Program-made: the position numbers and the translations under genes | DNA from: Gryganskiella cystojenkinii | Taxonomy: Eukaryota; Mortierellomycota; Mortierellomycetes; Mortierellales; Mortierellaceae | Direction of reading: 5' to 3' | Assembly (NCBI GenBank): GCA_015852425.1 | Contig: JAAAIG010000746.1 | Location: 1-19,317 of the forward strand | Length of the DNA stretch: 19,317 nucleotides | Notes under the pieces: model-generated | Told to the model about the DNA's origin: nothing | What the model saw: only the letters and a program-made list of their open reading frames with translations | The model's database searches: none | Shown here: piece by piece, positions 6,196-16,300 of the stretch | How positions within the stretch are numbered: the stretch's first letter is position 1 | How the letters are laid out: every line of letters begins with the position of its first letter

Positions 6196-8252
6196 CTAGT
6201 CCCTCTCCTGTGCTTTTCTTTTTGTTGGTGTTCGATGGGCTGCTTGAATTTCGACGGAGACCCTAGTGGATCGTGGAGGAGTGCTAGGAGCACCAGCAAA
6301 CAGCTTCCACGCGTCCTGCACTGCAGTTCGTCTTAGTGTAGACTGCACAATGTCCCTCTTGACCAGTAGAATAAATTCAAGAATCGTCACGTTGTTGCCA
6401 AACTCTTCGACAGATGACGCGAGAGTGAGGGGCTTACGTCTGCGCAGGATAGTAGTAGCTCCTCCGAGTGTGCTAAGAAGATGTAGCTGGATAGTAGGGC
6501 CTGGTGAACTTCGTTAGCATCAAAGCACAATATCTATAACAGCAGGGCTCTCATATCACATACCTCCAAAGACGAAACCATAGGTGTTAAGGCTCATCGC
6601 TCTTTTTTCGTCCATCTCAGCCATGCGGGAACGCAGGATATCATGCAGTTGGCGCCCAATCTTCCATGATGATTCTCGCTTGTACTTGAAACCATCAGTG
6701 TCCCATTGTTTAGCGCCTTCGATGCTCAGCCAATCCGCTTTTTTGGGACCAAACTCTCGTAAGTAACCATCGCCTTTAGAACCGCCGATTTTTTTTCCGC
6801 TTTTTTCTTTCTGCTGGTTCCGTCGTTTGGTGCTCTCGATCCCCCAACTTTCACCTCCAAGAAGGATAAAGTTAGGAAGGTCATAAAACAAGGAATCCAA
6901 GATGCTCCAAACATTGCTCCTCCAAAAATACTCTGTGAGGCCATCGACTGCAAAGATGTTTGGTTGGATGTTGTACAGATCGGCCCTACGAATTAAAAAA
7001 AAGTTATTACAAATAATGTAACAGAATTACACGTCGAAAAGCAAAGAGCAGCATACCATTTTGAGATCGAGTCTAAGAGCCATTTCAGCTCATAGTCCTT
7101 TGAGAAGACATAATTTGCGCCAAGGCGGGCAGGTCGGTCCTGCAGAGCCTTCATAACGTCAGCCGTGGAGGCCAATTCCTGGAACGATTTCAACATCCTC
7201 GAGACATCAGGATCGTCCAGGGTGACCTCTCTCGGATTCTCCGTTGCAATAAACGTCCAGTCCTCTGGATCAAACAAGGATCGCACACCGTCGTCGCCTT
7301 CATCAATGATAAAAGAATGAATCAAACTATAATAAGAGGAGTTATTACATGAAGTTAGCTTAGCCACGTAAAAGTATTTATCAATGATTAGAACTAGACA
7401 GAAATGTATTACTGGTGGTTTTTCTTGGCCAAGCCCTCATGGAACAAGACGTCCTCCAAGACTCGTCCGCTTGGTAACGTGACCTTCTGCTTGATATTGA
7501 GGTACGCCTCGGCAAAGAGGCGGTAATCTTCACTTGTGAATGTGGAGAGCTTTAAAAAAGAATGATATCAGTGTAAATTCCAGTTCAAATGAGACATGAG
7601 TGGTATAGTTCAAAGTCATACCACATCTTTTTCCTGTTCTTCCTCGTCTTTCTCAGACAGGTTAGTGCCCTCCGAGTCGCTGTCATTCCCATCCTGTGTC
7701 AAAGGCTCTTCAGCAACCAGATCTGAGGCACCGGGTTCTTGTTGCGCGAATTCCGTCTTATCCTTGTCTTCGCCACGAAGCTTAAAGCTTTCTAAAGTGA
7801 TTATAAAACAATTAGGCACATAATACTATCAATAGCACACTGTTGGTTACGATAGCAAATATTATCATACCTTCACGCCTCTCCAGAGTGTTACAGAGAT
7901 CTTTATACGAGTGCTGTAGTATCCTGGCCTGGTGCATTTGAACTGACTGGGTGATTGTTGTTTGTGATGTGCGAATTGTCTCTTGTTCCCGCCAGAAAAT
8001 ATCTACTTCTTTGCGGTAGACTTTGCTCTTCCATTGTTTCTGGAGTCGAATGCCCGCCTGATGAAGCCCAGAATGCTTGCTGGCGATCATTCGAGGTATG
8101 ATTGTATAGGCCCACAGACGATGAACCTCCTGCCTCTTCCTGACACCGCGGAAGTACTCCCTTGCCTCGTAATCGGCAGGTGTTGTTGAGGTGAAGTAGG
8201 GTGCATTTTCCACGCCCACCACGATATCCTTTAAGGCTGCACTAAGCTTCAT
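6196..8252 (-). CDS. Six-exon gene, 561-aa protein of unknown function
   Basis: Exons (minus strand, in order) are 7,871-8,252; 7,622-7,791; 7,413-7,549; 7,057-7,326; 6,564-6,985; 6,196-6,500. The five introns are 63-86 bp, all GT-AG, and every junction keeps frame from the ATG at 8,252 to TAG at 6,196. The N-terminal ~127 residues look helical and basic. Residues ~134-184 are acidic (ends KDEEEQEKDV). Residues ~185-320 include LSTFTSEDYRLFAEAY and DRPARLGANYVFS. Residues ~338-370 contain TEYFWRSNVWSILDSLFYDL and LLGGESWGIES, followed by a Lys-rich stretch (~373-392) and a region containing SIEGAKQWDTDGFKY. The end, HRTPTKRKAQERD, could be a nuclear signal. I recognise the general style as a family of uncharacterised proteins repeated in Mortierella-type genomes, but no function is known to me. 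The order GD...IEGAK raises a weak possibility of a degenerate PD-(D/E)XK nuclease fold; this is speculation. The last acceptor (CACCAG at 6,501) was chosen because it alone opens the final frame. The gene lies head to head with the CRN gene. Confidence 0.75.
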
Positions 8253-8463
8253 CCTCGATGAACAGAGTATGTTGTGCAGAGAAGTAAGGGACAGGGAGCT
8301 GATTATGGGCGATGGGACAGAAGACAGCTAAACAATTCACAACTTAGAAAAAAGTCAAGATCTTTCAAGGAACCCGATTCAATTAAATGGATTCGCGAAA
8401 CAAATGAAGAAACCCTCCCTCATCAGATAAACAGAGGTAAACTCTACTCCGCGTGACACTAGG
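8253..8463. other. Leader side of the 561-aa gene
   Basis: Minus-strand leader of the 561-aa gene, containing CAGCTCCCTGTCCCTTACTT but no clear TATA box. No separate gene was recognised; a 60-codon plus-strand frame at 8,274-8,456 has no support. Confidence 0.4.
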
Positions 8464-8895
8464 CTGCGTTGTTAGGGCAATCCTAGGCACTCAATACTTT
8501 CAGAACTCCGTAGATGCACCTGCGCGAACCTCTCACAAATAACGAGTCGCTGAGCCAGGTCGATGGGTGACGCAAGACACGATCTTGCCAGAGCCACATC
8601 TGCTTCGACGGGAATCATGCCAAATCCCAACGCACTGAAGTAATGGGCTGGTTTGAAAGCAAGCACAGGAGAAATAGTGAGACCAAGACTGCGTCGTTAA
8701 GGCAATCCTAGGCACTCAGTACTTTCAGAACTCCGTAGATGCACCTGCGCGAACCTCTCACAAATAACGAGTCGCTGAGCCAGGTCGATGGGTGACGCAA
8801 GACACGATCTTGCCAGAGCCACATCTGCTTCGACGGGAATCATGCCAAATCCCAACGCACTGAAGTAATGGGCTGGTTTGAAAGCAAGCACAGGA
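8464..8895. repeat. 225-bp-period direct duplication of an exon-like segment
   Basis: Copy 1 is 8,464-8,670 and copy 2 is 8,689-8,895. Over about 190 bp they differ by only a few bases. The period of 225 is exactly 75 codons. On the minus strand both copies hold the same 64-codon open frame (8,472-8,666 and 8,697-8,891), with one amino-acid difference near the end (ESIECLGLP versus ESTECLGLP) and a stop at the same place. Each is preceded by a splice-acceptor-like CTTGCTTTCAAACCAG. This looks like a recently duplicated terminal exon, or fragment, of a gene not otherwise present here. No matching upstream exons or start with good context were found. Confidence 0.85.
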
Positions 8896-9484
8896 AAAAA
8901 GAAGTGAAAATGGAGGTGACGTTTCTAATTGTGGGTGCCGGAAGAGTTTGATTGATGTTTGAGGAAAGAAAAAAACTGAAGACCAAGGAGTAAACACTGA
9001 CGAGAGTTTGAGAGGGTGTTGATTGGCGTGAACAATGGAAAATAACGACAAAAACAAGGGAGCAAGTGCTAACTGCAAAGCGTTACCATTACCTGTTTCG
9101 AAGAAATATGCTCTGAAAGGTAGAGAGATCGAGAGAATGCAAAAAAGCACAGTGGAAATAATTGGGTGGAGCGCGAATGAAGAGTTGAATGGTGGGCGAC
9201 GTGACAAGGAGTGGTGATGGCATGGCGCAGTTCAAATTTGATTGTGTGACGTCACCAAATTGTTTCGTGTGACTGCGTATTTCTCGTCTTCTTGCATGGT
9301 CACTCTTCTCGCTCGAATTACCCCTTATTTTGCCACCATGTAATTGCCACCGCTCCCACGCTCGTCACCTTCGCCACGACACCCTCTTCCCTCATCCTGG
9401 TTTCTTTTTACCCTCTCATCTTTTTCTCTTTCTATTTTTCTTTCTTCATCCTTCACCTTCTTCATTCCCTCTACCACCTTTTCT
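8896..9484 (+). promoter_or_regulatory. Promoter and leader region of the CRN gene
   Basis: The region runs from the duplication to the CRN start. It contains a TGACGTCA site, a GCCACCATGTAA start-stop word, and from about 9,385 to 9,484 a strongly pyrimidine-rich stretch (CTTTTTCTCTTTCTATTTTT, CTTTCTTCATCC) right before the ATG. Pyrimidine-rich leaders are common at fungal start regions. No TATA box was found. Confidence 0.5.
9247..9254. promoter_or_regulatory. Perfect CRE/ATF-type site TGACGTCA
   Basis: An 8-bp palindrome TGACGTCA lies about 230 bp upstream of the CRN ATG. Fungal bZIP (ATF/CREB-like) regulators bind this sequence. Whether it works here is inference; one 8-mer can occur by chance. 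Confidence 0.4.
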
Positions 9485-12400
9485 ATGCTTCGCACCACCA
9501 TGACCGGCGACCGCATTACTCTCTTTTGTCTTGTCGATGGCGAATCGACCCCGTTCCCTGTCAAGATTGAGTCCGCCGAATCTGTTGGCGAGCTCAAGAA
9601 CGCCATCAAGGCAGAGTTAGCACCTCAGTTTGATGATGTCACTACCAAGGACCTCACGCTCTGGAAAGTCTCAATCCCTGTAGCGCCCAAGAAAAACCGC
9701 AAGGACATCTATCTCGCTGATGTCCCGTCAAAGTCGAAGGAGGAGCTCGATGAGACGGACGACGTGTCTGATGTCTTTAAAGACACGCCGCCAAAGAAAA
9801 CAATTCACATCATTGTCCAGCGACCACCACCAGGTAATGTGGACATGCTTCTCGCGCTCAATTAAGCCTCCGCACATTTGTACTTTTTACTAACCTTAAC
9901 TTCCACGCGACATTACCCCGACATAGTTCATACTCCTATTCCTGTCCCTGTACCGGTCCGTGCTCGCAGTTCAACTCCATTCTCAGATGAATCTCGTCCT
10001 GGCACACCGTTGTCTGGTAAGCACATTGAATGCACATTGATTGTTTTGTTTGTTTCTCATTACAAATTCAAGTGTCTCACGCCTTTACCTTCATTTAATT
10101 AGGCGACCTTCGTGTTGACATCAAAAAGATTACAGACAAGTTCTTCGCACATGGAACACGAACTACCACCTTTCTTGACTCTTTTGTGAGAGGTGAGCGC
10201 TCTCTCCCTTTAACCACAGGACCAATTGCAGGTCTACCGAGGGCATGGCGACGTGGTTATGGAAAACCCAGCGAATCCAGGTAGGGAGGAGTCTCGATTC
10301 GATTGATACCATGGTTGGTCGAGATATATGAACTGACAAAAGGAATCCTCATTTTCATGGCATAGACCCAGCTTACTGTTCCTGGATCTTCCCAACCCCT
10401 CCACGCCGGAATCAGGATCCAAAAATCTTGCATCAACTTCTATTTTGGACATGGTTAAGGAGAATAACCGGCCCCTCATACCCGTAGGTCTCATTACTCT
10501 CTATGTTTGTTGCTTTACTGTGTTGCCTCTCTCTAATAATCACTTCCTCTCTGTATAGGTGTTCGGCGTCAGCGGATGTGGCAAAACTCGTGCTGTCATC
10601 GAGCTTTTGTCTCAACACTGGGGGTTCTACTTCAACGCATCTAGTGACGACTGGGGCTCTTCGGACATGATCACACTTCACTCTACAGTCCAAAAGTACT
10701 TGAAGGATAACCGAGGATCTTTTATTGTTGACCGACAAGTCAACAACGCCTTTGCAAGAAAGACAACGTTACTGCTCTTCCTCTCCCGACTGCTCATCTT
10801 GAAGTACTGCTTGAATGTTTCCGGCAGTACCGAGACTTTTTCAAGCGCAAGGTGGACTCTCCTGCAAGTGTGCCCGCATGTGTTTTTCAAGGACATCTTC
10901 AACAACTTATTTCGCCAGCTTCTAAACCTTCGACATCACCGTGAGATCGATCTTTCTGATTTGGTCCGCAATCAATTTGAGGACACGAAGCTGTATATTA
11001 TCAAACATGGAGGTCTACCAAATGTCAAAGAAGACACTAGACTCCTCGTGGTCCATGACGAAGCTCAGTTTCTTGGCGATGAGTTCAATGGGGACTTCCA
11101 GTCAATGTCTTCTTCAGACGAATCGCCGCGACCGCTTCTGTCGCCGATCCTTCACGCATTTCGAGACGTTGGTGATGATCAGCTTACATTGGTCACCTGT
11201 GGTACTGGTTTAAGCATTAATACCCTTTACTGGGTTCAAAGTTCTGGCTCTGGGCTAAAAGATAGTTCCACCAACTTCGAGGTAATTAAGCAACGCCAAT
11301 GATATGACGTGGCTATGTTCCTCATTTTAAATTTAATTCTAACGAAGTCACCTCTTTTTCATTTGCATTGCTTCAATAGTACATGGAGTTCCCTGGCTGG
11401 ACAAATCATGACTCAGTAAAGGCGTACATATCACGGATTCGGGCGTGTCTTCAGGATGAGTACTCGCGACAAAATTTGTACGAGCGTCTTCCCCATGAGG
11501 CCGTGGATATGCTGGTTGAAAAACTTGTAGGAAGATACCGACCCATAGCAGTAGCGATTGTAAGTCTTTATATCAAATGAGTTGAAACAACAAAGCAAAA
11601 GGACAGCTGGACACTCACACTATCCTCTTTTGTCTCTATCTCACCACTCATTTCATATATAGGAGAAGATTATTGAGGGGAACGAGCAAGGTCCATGGAG
11701 GACGGCCATCGAGGACACCGAAAACAAATTGGTTTCTTGGGAACATAGGAACATCAAAGGAAATCTCTGCCATGAGCTTGACCGTCTTGATAACAAGCAC
11801 AAAGGGGCGCGCCGTGACAAATCTGAACAGACCGTTCTCGATATTCTCGCCTTCTACTTTTACAGACGCTGCTTTTATGGCGAACAGGCGCTCGAGGTGG
11901 ACAGTGTCAAAGCCGTGTCCCTAGTAGAACGCGCCTTTGGTCGGATCAAGATCGTTAACCATAACGCTGTCACTGTTGTTGACGAGCCATTTGTTTTCAA
12001 GGCCGTGGAAAACTACTTTACCGCAACAGATCCAGGTTTTCGGATGGCTCTGAGGGGATTAATGGATCGAACGGATGCAGCTGCTCAAGGAAACATCTTT
12101 GAGCGGTATATGATGACTGTTTTCAGTCAGACATTCAAGTCGCATCGTCTCTCTGATTGGCCACATCAACCCCCGATCATGGAAATGTGCCCTGATCTTG
12201 ACGGTGAGGTGGAAATCATTGGCTGGAGGGAACCTGCACTTCTTCAAGGTACGACTCATGCGGCAATGTCAATGGAGGAGTTTATGGATGCTCACATCAA
12301 CCATCAGTCGACTTTCAAAAACACACCTGTCGCTCCATTTTTCTTCCCCAGCAACAAGCCGTCGGGACCGGATTTAGTGTTCTTCATCCGTATCGATAAC

Positions 12401-12799
12401 AGCCGGATAGTACCTGTCTTTGTGCAGATGAAGCTGCATCAGAGCTCAGCTAAACTCTACAACAAGCTCTGGGAAAAGGCACTAGCCACCGTTTCGGCAC
12501 CTTGCATTGAGGAACACGTCAAGGATTTCCGGAGCTTCTGCCCGGATAACATCTACATCAGCATGGTCGTTGCCTACCCCATGATATGCGGTGCCAGGTT
12601 ACCATCTACCATCAAAGTTCCTGAGAAAGAGGTGTGTGGCATACAGCAGGTCGTGATACGCATCAGCGAAATTAACTTTGGGCAGATCTTTCCCAAGGAG
12701 CATGTCGAGTTCATTGACAGACTGAAGAATGCTGGAAAACGAGCAGCAGACGACATTGACAGTGAGGATGAAGACCGCGCTAAAAAGATAAAGCACTGA
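9485..12799 (+). CDS. Crinkler (CRN) effector: Ubl header, P-loop NTPase, REase-like domain
   Basis: Exons are 9,485-9,833; 9,927-10,016; 10,103-10,280; 10,366-10,483; 10,559-11,281; 11,380-11,559; 11,663-12,799. The six GT-AG introns are 75-103 bp and join to an uninterrupted 924-aa protein ending at TGA 12,797. Residues ~10-115 are the ubiquitin-like CRN header (starts ITLFCLVDGES, ends HIIVQRPPP), followed by a Pro/Ser linker (VHTPIPVPVPV). The P-loop NTPase has Walker A GVSGCGKT (K254, T255) and Walker B LLVVHDEA (D412, E413). The C-terminal part, ~547-924, carries a restriction-endonuclease-like core: a conserved helix with E693, then GPD (D783) and a strand with Q801-M-K803. The tail (GKRAADD, KKIK) may be a nuclear signal. 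CRN proteins of this NTPase-nuclease type are known as Crinkler-RHS effectors thought to act in nuclei, on a host, competitor or their own genome. All key residues are present, so the gene looks functional. The first in-frame ATG is 9,485; the one at 9,500 has a better context (CACCATGA) and would shorten the protein by five residues. Confidence 0.92.
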
Positions 12800-12815
12800 C
12801 ATACCTGGATGCATG

Positions 12816-12821
12816 AATAAA
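12816..12821 (+). terminator. Polyadenylation signal AATAAA of the CRN gene
   Basis: AATAAA lies 17 bp after the stop codon, followed by an A-rich run. Confidence 0.55.
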
Positions 12822-13319
12822 AAAAGTTGTAATGTACTGATATGGTATTGAAAGTATGTGAAAAGATGACCCTGAAGTAATAGCTGTGGAGGAAAAAAAA
12901 TGCTTTACATCTTACTATCACCTTTCATCTTTTCCCTTCACCATCGTCCTGTCGCCTTTTCTTCCCAAAGAAGGTAAACTCATTGCCAAGAATAAATGAT
13001 CACCTCCACCTATCTAAAAATGTAAACAAATGACCCAAAATAAAATGTCAAAAGAACAAAAATAGGTTTCCTCACCGTCTCACCGTTTCAAACATCAAAA
13101 CGGACGATTTTATTTCGCCTATCACATTCACTCTTGTAGCTGATAATCGTGATGGTCCGCCACAACTTTTTACCTGGCTGGCGTGCATAGATTTCTTTAC
13201 ATTGCTGGCGTCCTTAGATTTTTTACATGGATGGCGTGTGTACTTTTTACATGAGTGGCGTGCACTCACTGATAAAACGAATCCCATGTATAATCTGTAA
13301 AGTATTAATATATGATATT
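12822..13319. other. Intergenic: CRN tail to Helitron 3' side
   Basis: No gene was recognised. It holds a pyrimidine-rich stretch (about 12,920-12,965), a GTAAACA word at 13,022, a weak 6-bp hairpin (13,083-13,103), and a set of short tandem repeats listed separately. The 3' end of the Helitron should lie within this interval, since its coding region ends at 13,320. Confidence 0.5.
13167..13268. repeat. Four degenerate 24-27-bp repeats next to the Helitron 3' end
   Basis: Units of the form TTTTACATGNNTGGCGTGC begin near 13,168, 13,195, 13,221 and 13,245, with spacings of 27, 26 and 24 bp. On the minus strand they read GCACGCCANNCATGTAAA. They lie just past the stop codon of the Rep/helicase gene, where subterminal repeats or hairpins of a Helitron would be expected. 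Confidence 0.65.
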
Positions 13320-16300
13320 TTATTCAAAAAACCCTCCAAAATCAACGATTCCTTTCCTCTCTTTGAAGCTTTGAAATGCAGCCTCCATTTCCTCCTCTTC
13401 CATGTCTTCCTTGTCAATAACCTCTTCAGCCTCTTCTATTACCTCATCCTCAATTCCTCTTTTTTGCTCTCGCTCCTTTGTTAATCTGACTTTCACTGCA
13501 TGAGCAACATTCAACATTTTCTTCCGGTCATAGTCTGAGATATAAACGTCCCCACGGGAACGAACTCGACTTAGAGCTACATAGGGCTGGCCAGACGAGA
13601 ACACATCTTTGAGGGAGATAACAACTTTGTCCAGCGTCAATGACTGTGACTTATGAATCGTAATGGCCCAGGACAGTACTAGTGGCAACTGAAACCTCTC
13701 ATGGTTTCCACGCCCAGTAGTTCGATACTCTTTGCCTATTGATTGACAAGAGCAGGTTAGATATAGCGACCTAGGTGATAATTCACTTGAGCTTATGAAG
13801 ATTCGCCTTGCTTCCCAAGACAAAAGAATCCAATCTGTATACAAGTGAGTCAATCATAAAAATCTTACCAATCCTGAATCGGGCACCTGCAGTGGTTTCG
13901 ATCTCAACAACGTCATTCTCGTGCATTTGCACCACGTTTCCGACTGTTCCGTTGACTAGACCCTGCTGTACGTTGATATTGGATGTGCACATCACCCTAG
14001 CTCCCACTTTCAGCTCTAATATGGACAACAGTCCTGTTTCAGATTCAATTGTGCCAGAAACTCGCTGGTCCCGCACCAACGTTCCACCATTATCTTCAGC
14101 TGCAAATGTCCTTTGTTCACCTCGTAACCTTGCAAGACACCGTGCGTTGTAGGTTTCGGCCTGCTTGCGATGAGTCGTCAACCTAATGGCATCATTTGGA
14201 ATGTTCTCGCCTTCTGCACAACCATTACTCAAAATAGACGCGAAAACTTTTTCACTTGACTTTGACATTTTCCCTTTCCGAATATTGTCTAAAAAACGCT
14301 TAAAGCCAGCATCAGTATTTTGACGGCATGGAGTTATAAGGTCGAAACGATTCAACTTCTCATATGCCTCTGATTTCCAAAACCAGTCGACTCTTTTTGA
14401 AAATGGATTCACTGGTCCTAACTGTCCGAAATCACCGAAAAAGATGATAGCAATTCCACCAAATGGTTGACCAGAAACGAGCGTGGCACTTGATAATGTG
14501 TTCTCCATACAGGAGAGTAGTTTTCCAGAAATCATCGATGCTTCATCAACCAACAATAGAAGCTTTCGGCCTCTCATGCGATTGTCAATCAATCTCTCCC
14601 GAACTGAGTGTGGATTGCCTACAAAATGTGATCCTTTTGACATGCGCGAAATTCGGAACCATCGATGTATGGTTTCACCTCTAACATTAACTGCAGCAAC
14701 TCCGGATGGCGCCAATTTGACAGGCTCATACTGGTTGTCATGGCCAAACTCGCTAACAACCTTTAACAGGGTTGATTTTCCTGTTCCAGCTGCACCTGTA
14801 ACTAAGATTCGACAACCCCTGTCCTCTCCCATCAAACAGGTTTTGATTTCTTCATACACTGTCCGCTGATCCTCAGTTAAATCAATGCTGTCTGAAACAC
14901 GACTTGGTCCAGCTGGAACCTGTGGCAATGTCCCGAAATCAAGCACCACCAATAAGCCTGGCGCTTTTTTAGCAATCTTTTCTCGACCAAGCATAGCTAA
15001 CGCCAACTGCTGATATGTTGAATATTGAAGACCCAACCATTCATCCACGTCCATTCTGGTAGGCCAATAGAGCATCAACAAATGCATGAACGCGTCCTCT
15101 GAGTTGGTGACATTCAGACTTCTTGACCGCACAAGAGCACGTTTTTCAAGTCTCCTTTTACAAACACTCCGATTCTGTCTGTCACGGAACATTCGCGTCG
15201 CGTTTTTTACAGCGACATGGTTGAAGTACTTGTAATACTTCCGATAGCTCATCATTTCGAAATTCTCTCCTATTTTTTTAAAATAAAACAACTCAGCAAA
15301 TTTAGTAACAACTGTAGGGTACCAAAGCCTCTGCTGAAATAAAAATATTTAAGTGAACTTACCACGAACATTATTTGGTCGCTCTAGATACTTCATCCAT
15401 CTGTTGGAGAGAAAAATGTCGGTGTCTTCCCCTTCCATATGACCAATGTCGCGTGCCCGCTTCAACAAATTCTGTCGCTTTTCAGGCAAATCTGTAGGCA
15501 AATATACGACATCACATGAAACCCCAGACATACTCCAGCCACAAAGATCCATTATAGCCTCAGTGACGGAAACGCTCCGATAATGGAAGTTCTTGACATA
15601 GGCATCACTAACGACATGCCGTTCCTTTGTTGAAAGGTTTCGGTCTTGAGCAACAGTTGCTTCATGTACCGCCGCTTGCTTGGTTATGTATTTACACATG
15701 TACCTTTTGGCCTGTGATCCATGGTTGTACTGTAAGTCCATGTTAACGCGGCCAAAGCGAAGCAAATGCATGTTATACCCAACGATTTGAGAATCTTCTT
15801 CGCCGCACTGGTAAATAAACCGCTTTTTGTCATTGTCAAAATATGTCCTGCGGTTAGATGGTTTTCTTGGATAGCCAAATCGGCATCCATCTTGGTAATC
15901 ACTCTGACAATATCGACCACAATTATGCACTTGATGCCGCGTAATCAAGTCTGTCTGCTCTTGAGTTTCTGCGATGGAGCGACAAATAATGACATCTTTG
16001 GATATCATTTGATCAATGGTGTCTTTGGTCCACAGGCAGTAATGAGTATGTGGCGTCCCTCGGCCCTGCACCTCCAACACCCAGCACCAGGCTTTTAGCT
16101 CCCCCCCTGTCCACATTTTCGCCCAATCTTTTCTTACAAATTTGAAAAAACGTTGCCACTTCTTCTTCCAATGATTCACAAACAACACTGGGTCCTTATG
16201 AGTTGGAGCATATTCTCCGTGAAAATGCTCAGCAACTGCGATTTGTCCCTGTTCTTGATCGTCACATGTAAAGGTTCCAAATAGCTGTGGAGTACCAAAC

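Noticed and set aside
8758..9207. 149-codon minus-strand frame with a CGSGK word resembling a P-loop
   Set aside because: The CGSGK word comes from an alternative frame of the duplicated segment, lacks the full GxxxxGK[ST] form, and the upstream part is low complexity.
10193..10365. An intron starting at GTGAGC (10,193) in the CRN gene
   Set aside because: Reading straight through to the GTAGGG donor at 10,281 gives an open frame that fits the CRN family better (GPIAGLPRAWRRGYGKP), so the earlier GT was not used.
13083..13103. Candidate Helitron 3' terminal hairpin (CCGTTT / AAACGG)
   Set aside because: The stem is only six bases with a nine-base loop and is not placed next to a CTRR end on the minus strand.
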